Of a DNA stretch of 64,000 bases, positions 11,336 to 21,784 are shown in pieces. The notes beneath the pieces are model-generated. The model worked only from the letters and a program-made list of their open reading frames with translations. It was not told the DNA's origin and searched no databases. The DNA is from Heliocidaris erythrogramma (lineage: Eukaryota; Echinodermata; Echinoidea; Camarodonta; Echinometridae), in the NCBI GenBank assembly GCA_025617745.1, contig CM046858.1, positions 50,227,925 through 50,291,924 of the forward strand, given 5' to 3'. Each line of letters begins with the position of its first letter. Position 1 is the first letter of the stretch. A program made the position numbers and the translations under genes.

Positions 11336-12309
11336 TGTCCAGTCGTAGGGTTTCTACTAGGGAAATTTACAATTCCCGTCTCTCGGTCTTTTTCCTTTGG
11401 TGCAAAGAGAGAAATCAAACCCCTTCTAAGGCTCCTATTGGTTCAATTGCGGATTTCTTAATCTCGTTATTTGACAAAGGGAGATCTATTTCTACTATCC
11501 GAGGCTACCGTTCGGCGATCGGGGCCATTCATTCGGGTTTTTCGGATGGTTCGGGGATTTCCAATTCCCCGCTACTAAGCGGTTTGATTCGTTCGTTCTT
11601 TCTGAAACGACCTTCGTTTTCTAAGTTAGTACCGTCTTGGAGTCTGCCTAAAGTCCTGGAGGCCTTGGCGAAACCTCCTTTTGAACCGCTAGGTGAAGCT
11701 TCGCTTCATCATCTTACGGTTAAGACGCTCTTTTTGGTAGCTATTGCCTCTGGGCAGAGGCGCAGTACTCTTCATGCTCTCTGTCTTACTCCTGGTCATG
11801 TTCGCTGGGAGAGAAAAGGTGTTAGATTGATTCCTAGGGCTTCTTTTGTTGCCAAGAATCAGACAGCTACCTCCGGTCCTGTTGAGATTTTTCTTTGTCC
11901 GCTTTCTGACCTTTCTTCGGTGCGTGAGGACAAAGTTTGGTGTCCTGTTAGGGCTCTCAAATGGTATATTGATAAGACTAAGTCTTATCGTAAGGATGAT
12001 CAGTTGTTCCTGATCACTAGAGAGCCTTTTTCTCCTGCCTCTCTTGATTCCATTTCTAGATGGATCGTTGAAGCTATTAGGGCCGCTGGCACAGAGGCTC
12101 TTTTATCCGACAGTAAGCCTCGTGCTCATGATACTCGTAGTGTCAGCACTTCTTGGGCTGTGTTTCAAGGTGTGGCGCTTGTTGATATTTTGAAGGCTGC
12201 TTATTGGCGTTCGCCCAATTCCTTCATTTCTTGCTACCTTAGGGATATTCCCGCAGGTGAAGCTTTGTTTGCGTCAGCCACCTTGAAGGCCGCTGTGTCT
12301 TCTTTGTAG
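11254..12309 (+). CDS. DIRS tyrosine recombinase
   Basis: This is the tyrosine recombinase that would integrate a circular DNA intermediate in place of a DDE integrase. The conserved N-terminal domain begins near SSRRVSTREIYNSRLSVFFLW. Catalytic features are visible: the first Arg in SGQRRSTLHAL, the HxxR box in AHDTRSVSTSWAV, and Trp then Tyr in AAYWRSPNSFISCYLRD. The same frame is open back to 9451, overlapping the RT ORF by almost 1.9 kb, but that part is an out-of-frame shadow of RT. Overlap of RT and recombinase frames is normal for DIRS elements. No stop or frameshift interrupts it. Confidence 0.88.
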   Translation, partial: VSSFDCLAPVRESARQSGLSDRAADFVMSSRRVSTREIYNSRLSVFFLWCKERNQTPSKAPIGSIADFLISLFDKGRSISTIRGYRSAIGAIHSGFSDGSGISNSPLLSGLIRSFFLKRPSFSKLVPSWSLPKVLEALAKPPFEPLGEASLHHLTVKTLFLVAIASGQRRSTLHALCLTPGHVRWERKGVRLIPRASFVAKNQTATSGPVEIFLCPLSDLSSVREDKVWCPVRALKWYIDKTKSYRKDDQLFLITREPFSPASLDSISRWIVEAIRAAGTEALLSDSKPRAHDTRSVSTSWAVFQGVALVDILKAAYWRSPNSFISCYLRDIPAGEALFASATLKAAVSSL

Positions 12310-12378
12310 TCTTTGGTGTAATCCTATTTCCTTTGCTCGAAACATGCCTCCCGGTCTTTGAGTTGGCGCTGGTCTGGC

Positions 12379-12475
12379 ATAATAGGTAGGTATATATGAT
12401 TTATTGCAGTAAATTTGTAAAATCAGCACTGATTTTCTTATTTACTATATAAATCTATATACCTACCTATGACCC
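12379..12475. repeat. DIRS internal complementary region
   Basis: The left half (from GCATAATAGGTAGGTATATA through TTTATTGCAGTAAATT) is the reverse complement of the element's left end. The right half (GTAAAATCAGCACTGATTTT through ATATACCTACCTAT) is the reverse complement of the right end. The two are fused as in a circle junction. Confidence 0.88.
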
Positions 12476-12530
12476 TCCCTCCTTCCCCGCTCCTTGCAAG
12501 CAACATGTTTCTTCTTGGGGTTGCTCGCAA

Positions 12531-12680
12531 AAGAGGAAGATGGCCGTAGCGTATTGACGCGCGTGAGTGACAAAGGGGACAATAGGATTACGGGGGGTGC
12601 GCACAATATTGTGACACATGTGTGATAATTCTCGAAGGGGTCCCGTAGTCAAGACTACAGGCATAATAGGTAGGTATATA
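12531..12680 (-). repeat. DIRS right inverted terminal repeat
   Basis: Reverse complement of 6537-6696. Beyond it, 12681-12721 is the right-specific outer end, copied in the internal complementary region. Confidence 0.9.
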
Positions 12681-12721
12681 GATTTATATAGTAAATAAGA
12701 AAATCAGTGCTGATTTTACAA

Positions 12722-14396
12722 CTTTATTATCTTTAAGATGTAATTACTTCGTCAACATTCAACATAAATTGAGATTGAAAAAGTATACTATGAAAAATGT
12801 ATACTAAAAATAAGGTGGGGGCGTCCTGCATCCCTAGCCCTCAGAGCCATTATTACAGAGTTTGGCCAACTCGGCTCCATGTAGGTAGCAATATGGCGTT
12901 TGTTGCTTTGTTAGGCAAGCAATAAACAAATGAATATACGCCATGTTGTGCCCAAATAAAACGAGTTGACCAAAGTCTGTAATATGGCTCTGTAGATGGC
13001 TCTACAAGCCCTCCCCTCCGGTCCCCAAAACAACAGCAATAAAAACAACATAATATTACAGAGTTCATAAAGGAGTTACTGCTATGTTTAATAAATAGCC
13101 TGGCAAGTACCACAACATATTATAACAAGCATATTATTGATACGTATAGGCTATAGGCCAATTATACGATCATAACAAGGGAAATAAAAGAAGTAATAAA
13201 AGAAGTAACAGTAGAGTAACCGGTGCAATATCTAAGTTTGGTCGCATAACTCCATCCAAAATGACATCGTCATTCGTAATTCTGGGTAGTCCACTTCATA
13301 ACAACAATTGTAATAATAATAATAACAACAACAACAATAATATTATCAATAATAAAAATTTTAATGATAATAATATCAGTAATCATAATAATAATGATAA
13401 TACAGATAATACTACTGATAATAATGATAATAATGATACTCATAATAATAATACAAATAATACTAGTAATAATAATAATAAATAAATGAATAGACAAGCA
13501 AACCCGAAGAAAGATGGATCGTAACAAGTTAAGGAAGGAGTCTTATCATCAGGCTGATATGATTATCATAAAAGGAAACAAAAGTAAGACCAAACTATAA
13601 TGCAAAACTATCTTAATCCAAATAGGACTGGAGAGCCATTAGCACCCCCCCCCCACACCGCTGATAATTTTAAAGGGCTTGCCGCGCTACATTATGACTT
13701 TTTCTTTAGAGTGTAATGTATCTTTTGATACAAAATGTGTGTATATTCCCGGGTATGGTGTTACGTAACATTTGAAGGTCATAGAATTACATGTATGTCA
13801 ATGTAAAATGGTAGGTTCGTATTTATGAGTAAAACCATTAATCATTTGTACAGATTCTAATGAGTTGCTTCATTTTACTGCACAGTCTGCGTTTTTAACA
13901 GTTACAACCGCTGACCTGAAGTTTGAAATAACTTTTACAAGCATAATGAATTACAAAACACTAAAAGACATTGAGAGTAAAACAATCCTCATCGTAAAAA
14001 ATAGAAATAAGGAATTACACATGTAGAAGAAAACATTCTGACCTAAATTAATGGCTTTTATCAACCAGTGCCCCGCCTTATAAGGAGTTGAAGCGATTTA
14101 TTTGAAACAAGTGTGTACTTAACATAGGCATAGGCATAGGCGTACGAGAAGGGGGGCTGCAGCCAACCCCCCCCCCCCGGATTTTGAAAGTGCCGATATT
14201 CCGGCAACTCACACCTCATATTCAGGGAGTGAGGTGCCCGAATATCCTCCTATTTCAGTCATTATAAGCCGAAATATGTTATTTTTATGATTTTTCACAA
14301 CGGAAAGGCACAATTATTTTTGGTCGCTAGCTTCGCGCGCTCGTAAATTAAAAAAAAGGAAAGTTGCTATCATTTTTTTACAACAAAAAGGCCATA
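12722..14396. other. Foldback cargo without gene; ATA/AAT microsatellite
   Basis: Non-coding. An imperfect (AAT)n/(AAC)n tract at about 13310-13485 produces an asparagine-rich frame that I reject as a gene. C runs lie at about 13647 and 14167. The segment around 14150-14345 resembles 56540-56880 loosely (a C-rich run, then CCGATATT and GGGCAAC-like words), which suggests an old dispersed repeat. Confidence 0.5.
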
Positions 14397-14471
14397 GGTG
14401 CCGTACCAGGGATCAAACCCCCAACCTTCGCGTTTCCAGTCAAGCGCTGTAAACCGTTCGACTACGACACC
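14397..14471 (-). tRNA. tRNA-like sequence, probably a pseudogene
   Basis: On the minus strand a seven-base acceptor stem can form (GGTGTCG with CGGCACC, one G-T), followed by an A-box-like TAGTCGAACGG and a degenerate B-box GGTTTGATCCC. The anticodon stem pairs badly, so an anticodon (possibly GGA, Ser) is not reliable. It is most likely a tRNA-derived relic. Confidence 0.3.
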
Positions 14472-14930
14472 TCCACACAAGCACACACACAGTCTTGTAT
14501 TGCTTTATTTCCGAGGACAAGTATTGTTCCTCTATTGTTACTCGTCCTCGGACAGTCGACGGAATAAAGCACAAATTCATTGTTCGACGTTCGAGGACTA
14601 TTGTCCGGCTTCCGAGGACCGTTGTTGTCATGATTTTTTTTTGTTCTCTGTCCGAAAATGTCCTCGGACATACTGCTAAACACGCCCACACACAAACACA
14701 CACACACACATAAACACTTATTCGATTCTTCTAATCTCGTCCTCTTATTTTCGTCTCTTTTCTCTTCTCCTCTCCTCTTTTATAAACCTTCCCAGTTTTG
14801 TGTCTCCATTTCATTTTTTTATTCATTGCGGGGGTGGGGGAGGTGCTTTTCGTCGAAAAGAGATCCGTTTTTTGAAGATGGCAATTAAAACCATAATATC
14901 CTATCGTGACCCTAAATTTTCCCTTTAACA

Positions 14931-15174
14931 GTGGCGTAGCTAGAGTCTAGCCATTGTGGGAGCACTGGCACCATTGGAGGCACAAGTCTTTTGGAATAAT
15001 CTTAAAGCTAATCTAAGACGCCGCTGGTGGAAGAGGGTTGGGGTTGCCGGAAGGGGTCCAACCGTCTTCTTTCCTAATCCATTTTCTTTCTTTTTTCTTA
15101 TTTTTTCGCCATCCGATGAGGGAGGGGTGGGGGCGTGCCCTCCCCCAGTTGCTACACCTCTGCTCCTGATGAAT
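14931..15174. mobile_element. Short hAT-type MITE candidate
   Basis: Begins CAGTGGCGTAGCTAG and ends GCTACACCTCTG, an imperfect inverted pair of the CAGTGGCGTAGC type common at ends of hAT MITEs. It is non-coding and internally C/G-rich. No clean 8-bp duplication was seen, so the call is tentative. Confidence 0.4.
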
Positions 15175-15187
15175 TCGCCCTTTTTTA

Positions 15188-15745
15188 CCAGGAATTATGA
15201 ACCCTATTCATTTTTCGGAAATACGAACCCTATTTCATTTTCGGAAATACGAACTCTTTTTCATTTTCGGAAATACGAACCCTAGTTCATTTTCGGAAAT
15301 ACGAACCCTTTTTCATTTTCGGAAATACGAACCCTATTTCATTTTCGGAAATACGAATGTTTTACCTTCGTGTTATATTCTTTACAAACATTGTAATTAT
15401 GTCATTTTTGTATTATCTTTCTTACTTTGTACTTTATTGATATTCATTTATGATTGTCATGTATATTGTATTTCAATTTGTTGAAAAAAAAAAAAGTGGA
15501 AAAAATAAATTCAAATAAATAAAAAAAAAACCTTTTTCATTTTCGGAAATACGAACCTCATTTCATTTTCGGAAATACGAACCTTCGGAATTATGAACCT
15601 TCGGATAAACGAACTTTCGGAATAACGAACCTTCGGAATAATGCAACAAATGTTCGGAATTACGAACCCTTTTTCATTTTCGGAATTATGAACTCCCAGG
15701 CATGGGAAATTAGTGTTTCGGAAATACGAACCTTCGGAAAAACGA
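15188..15745 (-). repeat. Right terminal array of the foldback element
   Basis: The same 26-bp and 16-bp units as at 5148-5603, in inverted orientation, with the plain 16-bp units outermost. It is interrupted at 15357-15532 by a foreign insertion. Confidence 0.9.
15357..15532 (+). mobile_element. LINE-like 3' end inserted in the array
   Basis: T-rich non-coding sequence ending in A-rich stretches (AATAAATTCAAATAAATAAA then A10). It resembles in composition the 3' end at 16430-16660, and array units resume on both sides. Its coding part is absent. Confidence 0.4.
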
Positions 15746-15754
15746 GATGCCCCC

Positions 15755-16097
15755 GTTTGTGGATGGCAACATCACTGCACAGCGCTATGTGGAAGATATC
15801 CTGAGACCACACCTGGTGCCATTCCTGCAGAACAGCCGAGGACTGCGCATCTTTCAGCATGATAATGCCCGACCTCATGCTGCACGGCTAACCACTGCAT
15901 TCCTGAGGGGTGAGAACATTAACACCATGGAGTGGCCGGCGATGTCCCCTGACCTCAATCCCATTGAGCATCTGTGGGATGAGCTTGGGAGGCGCATTGC
16001 TGGCAGGGTCAGGACTCGTGCAAAACTGATCCAGACTTTGCAAGATGAATGGAACAGGATTCCACAAGATTTCATTCAAAGACTGGTGCGCGTATGA
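15755..16097 (+). pseudogene. Tc1/mariner transposase, C-terminal part
   Basis: The frame reads FVDGNITAQRYVEDILRP, then FQHDNARPHAARLT (second catalytic Asp) and SPDLNPIEHLWDELGRRI (third acidic residue in the DxE/D-type spacing), ending at a stop at 16095-16097. The helix-turn-helix domain and first Asp are missing: the gene is interrupted at its GTTTGTGG site by the foldback element, and further upstream by LINE sequence. It is not functional. Confidence 0.85.
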
Positions 16098-16429
16098 GTC
16101 GCAGATGCAATGCCTGTCTTTTTATTGTGGGTCAGTATTATAATAACAATTATTCAGGGTTCTCGTTAGATATTGATACATTCATTATGAAAAAAGGGGT
16201 TGAACTACTTCTTCAATACACACCCTACATGATAAAACAATAAAACGATCGATCAACCAAGATGCACACAGCTCTACACTTATGCACTCACGTGCACACA
16301 CTTTTACTTTTACTTTTACTTCCATACGCCCGAAACTGCTGATGTATTTTTTCTCTTTTTTTTCTCTTCTTTTCTTTTCCTTTTTGTTTAAGTATTAAAC
16401 CGTTACAATGTCCAAAAATCGTATAAAAT

Positions 16430-16665
16430 CTTCTCCAGGCTTCCATCCCAGTCAAGCTATATGCTTATGATGGAAGCCTCCTGCATTTTTTTGTTTTGTT
16501 TGCGTTCTATAATTTGTTATGTCAAAGTATATATTCTTTGTATTGATGATTATATTGTCATGTATTGTGTTACTATGTTCCGTTCACTTATTGTATATCA
16601 ATTATACTTTGTATATTTGGAAAAATGCAGAAATAAATCAAATCAAATCAAATCAAAGACACTAT
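16430..16665 (+). mobile_element. LINE 3' untranslated end with (AATCA)n tail
   Basis: T-rich non-coding sequence ending in AATAAATCAAATCAAATCAA. Pentanucleotide tails also end the LINEs at 5042-5059 and 21788-21820, so this is probably another 5'-truncated LINE copy. Confidence 0.5.
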
Positions 16666-16822
16666 CTGGTCTTCACCAAAATAGCATCGACACCTCGATA
16701 GCATCGATGCTATCACTCTACGTGTGAACGTACCTAATGTTGGAACCTGGAGCAACATGAACGCAATAAAAGTAGTCACCATTTTTTGCAGTGTCCACCA
16801 AAACTGGTGTCTTTTCATTGCT

Positions 16823-17122
16823 TAATAATAATAATAATACCACTGTTCTTGTATAGCGCATATCACATTATAATATAACGTCCCTATGCGCTTCCAAAGG
16901 GTTTTGGATATTATTACCCTGGCTTTAGCTCCGGCAGCCGTAATCAGCGGAAAGTGCATTTCAAGGAATAAATCATGCCAGGTACCCATTTACTACGCCT
17001 GGGTGGAGAATGGCAAATGTGGATTAATGTCTTGCCAAAAGACGCTAGTGCCAGACTGAGATTCGAACCCTCAACCCTTGGATTGAGAGTCAAGTGAATG
17101 AACCACTATACCACGTTATATT
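16823..17122 (-). mobile_element. SINE, tRNA-Glu-like head (copy 2 of 3)
   Basis: The most complete copy. On the minus strand it has a tRNA-like head (TATAGTGGTTCATTCACTTG with B-box GGTTCGAATCTC), a body with CAAGACATTAATCCACAT, GTAGTAAATGGGTACCTGGC and CTGATTACGGCTG, then CTTTGGAAGCGCATAG and GCGCTATACAAGAAC, ending in (ATT)n. Confidence 0.75.
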
Positions 17123-18114
17123 TGTTATTACCAGAGTTATATAAGCTTTTGAAGCATGGGCATTCAAGTAAACGTGTACAACATGATAAATTCCCAGTCA
17201 CACTAAATTGGCGACCGGTCGCCGACAAGCGAAAATCAGTTGGTTATAAGTGGTTGTAGAAAGGTTTTCGATAGTCTTTTCGATAAAGGTTGTCATTGGC
17301 AGGCGACTGGTTTGCTCGAGGATTTTTGTGCGTTTGAGGCCAGTTTGCTCGGTAGAAGATTTTTCTGACCTCTATTCGATCGTCCAGATGTAGGCGATCG
17401 GTCGACGACTGGTCTCGAATGGTTACCGGTGGTGGCCGAACATTTTCTTTAGTCGATGCCATATTCACCAGCCAATCTGCAACCATTTTAAAAATGATAT
17501 GATAATACATAGGATCATAATATTTTTAAATCGGCGCAAAATCCTCATAGTGTGCATGTACAGCAGTGTTGTAATTAAGGCCCAAACCCTCAAGGCCATG
17601 GCCAAGGTATTAATAAACACGGGGAAATAGAACGTACAAAGACGGAGGTTCACACACTCACAAACATAGGCATGCCTTCAAGAACCAAATACTTTTTTTC
17701 AGATTGGGGGGGGGGGGGGGCACCTGGCAGAAATATATATATATATATATATCGATTGAGGTAAAATGCTGCATAGCAACTACTGTTCTAGTGGTGTATA
17801 TTGATATTATGGCGATCAGAGGAAGCAATGAAATTCCCCTCCCGCCACACCCCCCCCCCAAAAAAAAAATATATTAATTAAAAAAATAAAAAATGAAATG
17901 AACATATAAACGGTTATTTCAAAATTCGCCACCTGACTATCTTAACGAATGATCTTGCATTGATCAATGAGGACTGTGGTAAACCAATTTGTGTTTTTGA
18001 AAGTTAGATTTCTCAATATGCTATTTTGCTATTATTCTCTATCTTATCTTCCGAACATGCATGAAATCATATTCATTTATTCGCATATTTTACAAACAAT
18101 CATATACCCTATGT
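17123..18114. other. No gene recognised; G/AT low-complexity tracts
   Basis: The segment 17200-17460 is unusually rich in CGACCGG/GGTCGCC words and may be a degenerate transposon end. A G run at about 17706, (AT)n at 17734-17752 and a C/A run at about 17850 follow. No supported coding region. Confidence 0.4.
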
Positions 18115-18236
18115 ATCTTCTTTTCCTCTCCCTTTCTCTCTTTCTCTCTTTTTCTCTCTTTATCTTTCTCTCTGCTCTCTCTCTCTCTCTCCCCTTTTCA
18201 CCCATCTCTTTCTCTCTCTCTCCCACCTTTCTTTTT
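18115..18236 (+). repeat. CT-rich microsatellite
   Basis: Imperfect (TCTCTTTC)n pyrimidine tract. The Ser/Leu/Phe-rich frames across it are artefacts. Confidence 0.85.
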
Positions 18237-18535
18237 CAGGATATCCATCAGAATTCTACGAAATGTCCCCTATAACATTTCCATTATTAATTATTTTCAT
18301 TTTGCACGGTTCTAACTTTGCTTTCTCAAACATTATTTTACATCATTTAAATATTTGTGTAACACACTATTATGCTGTGTTAGTTACAAGGATTACTCGA
18401 ATTTAAAAGACTTCCTACTTACTACACTTAATCTAAGTTCAAGACTGGAACTACTTACGTCGTAAAATAACTATGGGACAACCTGATAAACCCTATCCTC
18501 ATTTGAATATTACTGTATTGCCATGTTTACTTGTA

Positions 18536-18790
18536 CAGTGTGTCCAAGAAAAAAACGAAACCCATTAACAAAGGCTTATTGCGAAACAAAACTATGACTT
18601 GTATGAACATAATTCTTTGTTTTTCATGAACTAGAAGTAATATGCTTTCATATGATAGATTGATGGCATCTATCGATTCATTCTTCACAGCAACATTGTT
18701 TTGAAAATGGAATGTAAAAATCCCGTTGTGCCAAATTTGTGTAAATCCGTGAAAACTTTAGTATCACATGCTAACATGAAGTAACATGGG
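18536..18790 (+). repeat. Dispersed repeat, related to 31930-32134
   Basis: Starts ACAGTGTGTCCAAGAAAAAA and contains GCTTTCATATGATAGATTGA and GTGCCAAATTTGTGTAAAT. The reverse complement of 31930-32134 has close counterparts in the same order. Coding capacity is absent; it is probably a MITE or a LINE fragment. Confidence 0.5.
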
Positions 18791-19546
18791 TATTGGGAAA
18801 TGTAAGTGTAACACTCTAAATATTAGTTCAATTATTATCTGTAGCGTGGTACTGGGCGAGTGTCACGTCAAATAATAACAAAGCACAGGTTGGGTCCAAT
18901 GTTACAGCGAAGTACGTATAAGTATTTATTTTGCCATCCAGGCACACATAAATATGGGCGACAGTCACAGAGTCACAGAGTTATTATAGAATGTGAAAGC
19001 AATGGTATTGCCATTGAATAACTTTCTACGCTCCTTTTTCTACCGTCCACAACAAGTGGCAGGAATTGGTAGATCCAGAAAATGGAAATATTGCCAAGAG
19101 CACAAGGCTCCATCCTCTTTTATATGAGGCATTAGAGAAAGCAAAGAATGGGTATTTACCATAAAACAAGTATGTCTACTCCCAGACTATCCTTAGGGAA
19201 CTTTTGCTCTTTAAACTATCAACACTGAATGATATAGTGAGGATAACTACCGTACTCTCCTTGAGACAATCATAAGGTCTTGGGGGAGAGAAAGGGTCAA
19301 TAAACATATGGAGGTCTTGGAGGAAAGAAGTGTCAATAAACATATATTCTGAATGAGTTATATTCCAGGCTAGGTACCAGGGTTACCACAAAATAGGCCC
19401 TTGTAATTAATATGGATACACTATATTTTGGATATATACTCTTGCTATTTCCTTACATCTTACATAAGCTTTAACAGATACGATACTCGATATTCCCATT
19501 GTGGGATGATGTGCATTCAATCGGAATATTTATAAAACAAGGATTA
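18791..19546. other. No gene recognised
   Basis: Non-coding sequence without clear repeats or ORFs. Confidence 0.4.
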
Positions 19547-19553
19547 ATACCAA

Positions 19554-20610
19554 GGGCGTATCCAGGATTTCCTAATAGGGGGGGGGGGGGGGCGCGCCAG
19601 GAATTATTGATCATACCAAAAAGTGTGTTGCATTGCGCGAGTTTAACTTTCCGCGGGCGCGCATCACCCACCACAAATTTCCACCATAGAACCATGTACA
19701 TTAATCATGAAAATCCATAAATCTGAACTTTTAAAACCATTTGTGACGTCGCCTCAAAACCTACAATAAGTCGCACGGACCACAACGTAGCAAACAGCCC
19801 CAAATAGCAAATTTGCTTCGATCAGTCGATTTTCTGTTTTTGATAGAAATGGGTAGTTTCATTATCATTCTGTCATGTCTCAAGTTTGTGAGTCGTGTTT
19901 CTGATGGCGGAAAATTAACCAGTTAAATGGTTTCTTAAAAGAATACAAGGTCCAGCTTTGACCTTTCTATTCTGGCTTTCGATTGGCTGCATGGAATTCT
20001 GGCCATCCAATTTCATGAATAAATTACCTTGCCTAATGAGCGGAAAAGCCCAGAAGCAGAACTACTTTTTGTTGCCAATTTGAATTTTACGCAAATGTTT
20101 CCAAATGATGAATAATTAATTGAAAAAGATATTTGTTTGTCTCCTTACATATATTACCTATGTGTAAATTTAATATACTATTACTAATAACTATTATTCA
20201 ACTGAAAAATTGTGAAAGAAAATTATTTATCGATATTTGATTCCCTGAAAATTAGAAGATCTCTTGTGTTTGTAGACTGATCACTCAATAATCAGATCTG
20301 TGCGTGTGCTCGTATAGTGCGTGGATGCTTGTCATTCAGGTGGCCTTCAAGTACGCGGATGCAACAAAGTAGGCAAAACTTATTGACATGGGCCGTCACG
20401 GGGGAGGGGTCTTTGGAAAATTTTTGCTTCTGTAGAAGGGCTGAGATGCAAAATAGTGCTATATGTGACCAATTTTGAAGCCTATTTTATAAATGAACAA
20501 TATTTTAAATTGGTATGAGGATTTTTTTTTGCTAGTTTTTTTTTTTTTTTTACGACGGCCAATAGGGGGGGGGGGGCGCGCCTGTTGCCCCCCCCCCGGA
20601 TACGCCACTG
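19554..20610. mobile_element. hAT-like non-autonomous element
   Basis: The inverted ends are GGCGTATCCAGG at the left and GGATACGCCACTG at the right, each followed inward by a G or C run and GCGCGCC. A direct repeat ATACCAA flanks it (19547-19553 and 20611-20617; 8 bp with one mismatch), fitting an 8-bp hAT target duplication. It contains a truncated MITE copy (19742-19910) and no transposase. Confidence 0.6.
19742..19910 (-). mobile_element. Truncated copy of the 3117-3596 MITE
   Basis: The terminal sequence TGTGACGTCGCCTCAAAACC and the following GTCGCACGGACCACAACG match the reverse complement of the right end of that MITE for about 165 bp. Confidence 0.65.
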
Positions 20611-20661
20611 ATACCAATTGTCAGGCTGCAGGGAAGGCAGTGCCCTGAGGCGTACACCCGT

Positions 20662-21784
20662 GGATTTATTTATTTATTTATTTATTATGGTATATGATAA
20701 TTGACCAGCAGCATAGGGGCTGAAGGGTCAATTTACAATCAGATATATATGTGCATAATACAATAGAATCGCATCAAATATATAAAAAGATACATAATTG
20801 GAAGCAAAGCGAAAATACTAAGATTTACGCTACACAAATAACTAGATAACAAGTGTGAAAAGTTAGAGAAAGAAATAAAAAGTAAAGAATAGGAAAGAAG
20901 AGGGAAGAGAAAGAACGAAGGGGATAGTTAGAGAGAAACGAGAAGATTTGGGAGGAATACATAAATAGAACCAAGTTAGAAAGCCATAACCATGCAAAAT
21001 GAGTCATTACATCTAGGCATGGAATCTGAGAAGTGAAATGTTTGGGATGCAATGCGTGGGGGGGGGGGGGGGGGGGGGGGAGTTTATTTCAAAATTCTGG
21101 CAAGGTGAGTGATGGTGGATTTTCGATATCGTTCTGTATTGCATTTAATTGTAGGGAGGCCAGTCATGTTACGAAGCTGTCTTACATTTGAATTACATCT
21201 AGGGACGGGAAGAAGGTGTTTGTGGTGATCAGAGGTTTTGAGTTTTTGTCCAAAGCTTAGCAAAAGGGAATCTCTTCTATCAGATAGAGTAGTGAGTTTA
21301 GTTATGGCAAGGGCATTGGCATAAGTCACGTTATAGCCTACAATTATTTTGAGGGCCCGCTTTTGAAGAAATTCCAATTTATTATTCTCATTTAGGGTAA
21401 TTGAGGTGTGCCAAACAGGGGAACCATATTCGAGTATGGGTCTTATGTACGTAGTGTAGACAGTTACCATATCTACCAGGCTTGCCTTAGATTTTCTAAG
21501 GATACATAGTGTGTACAATCTTCTGGATGCTTTTGACATGATATCTGAGATATGTAAGTTCCATTTTAGATCATTCTGAATTGTGATTCCGAGTAGTTTG
21601 AGATTTTGAACAACATTAAGTTGGGTTGAGTTAAGCTGGAAGTGGGTCCTGGGGTTTAAGTTCCTGAACAATGATATGGTCATGAGGTTACATTTTGATG
21701 CATTTAATACGCTTCACAATTTCTCCAAGTGTCAAATCATCAACGTATTTCCATCGATTTTCGCAATCATTAACAAGAATCAGA
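20662..21784 (-). pseudogene. LINE fragment, RT remnant and C-terminal domain
   Basis: On the minus strand, 21784-21690 contains a reverse transcriptase box KYVDDLTLGE followed by a deletion. Then 21683-21084 is open for 199 codons (MTISLFRN...NLKLLGITIQNDLKWN, YIRPILEYGSPVWHTSIT, FLQKRALKIIVGY), the usual thumb and C-terminal region of CR1-like ORF2. About 420 bp of 3' UTR follows, with a G run at 21058-21080, and it ends in a (TAAA)n tail at 20665-20690. The 5' end is missing and the RT core is deleted. Confidence 0.75.

Larger units (their letters stand above)
6518..12721 (+). mobile_element. DIRS retrotransposon, near complete
   Basis: This 6.2-kb tyrosine-recombinase retrotransposon carries gag-like, RT/RNase H and recombinase ORFs on the plus strand. 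The termini are inverted repeats of about 150 bp (6537-6696 and 12531-12680) with different outermost sequences. Both outermost sequences reappear, reverse-complemented and joined, in an internal complementary region at 12379-12475. This is the diagnostic DIRS-1 layout, thought to restore ends through a circular intermediate. The junction in the internal region sets the element ends at about 6518 and 12721 (plus or minus 3). No target duplication is expected for recombinase-mediated insertion, and none is seen. The only obvious ORF lesion is a frameshift in gag. Confidence 0.9.
5138..15754. mobile_element. 10.6-kb foldback (TU-like) transposon with nested DIRS element
   Basis: The two ends are large arrays of short tandem repeats in opposite orientation (left 5148-5603, right 15188-15745). 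The extreme ends correspond as inverted sequence: the left reads TCGTTTTTCCGAAGGTTCGT, and the reverse complement of the right reads the same after GGGGCATC. An 8-bp direct repeat GTTTGTGG flanks it (5130-5137 and 15755-15762), and the flanks read as the two halves of one Tc1 transposase gene. Drosophila FB and sea-urchin TU elements are known for long inverted repeats built from short tandem repeats; as I recall, TU makes 8-bp duplications. No transposase was found between the ends. The interior holds microsatellites, a DIRS element, a tRNA-like sequence and a MITE, so it is probably non-autonomous. Confidence 0.65.

Noticed and set aside
13261-13485. Asparagine-rich plus-strand frame
   Set aside because: Translation of an imperfect AAT/AAC microsatellite.
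14490-14715. Repeated CCGAGGAC/GTCCTCGG words as a possible regulatory cluster
   Set aside because: They lie in a degenerate low-complexity region next to a CA repeat and have no consistent spacing.
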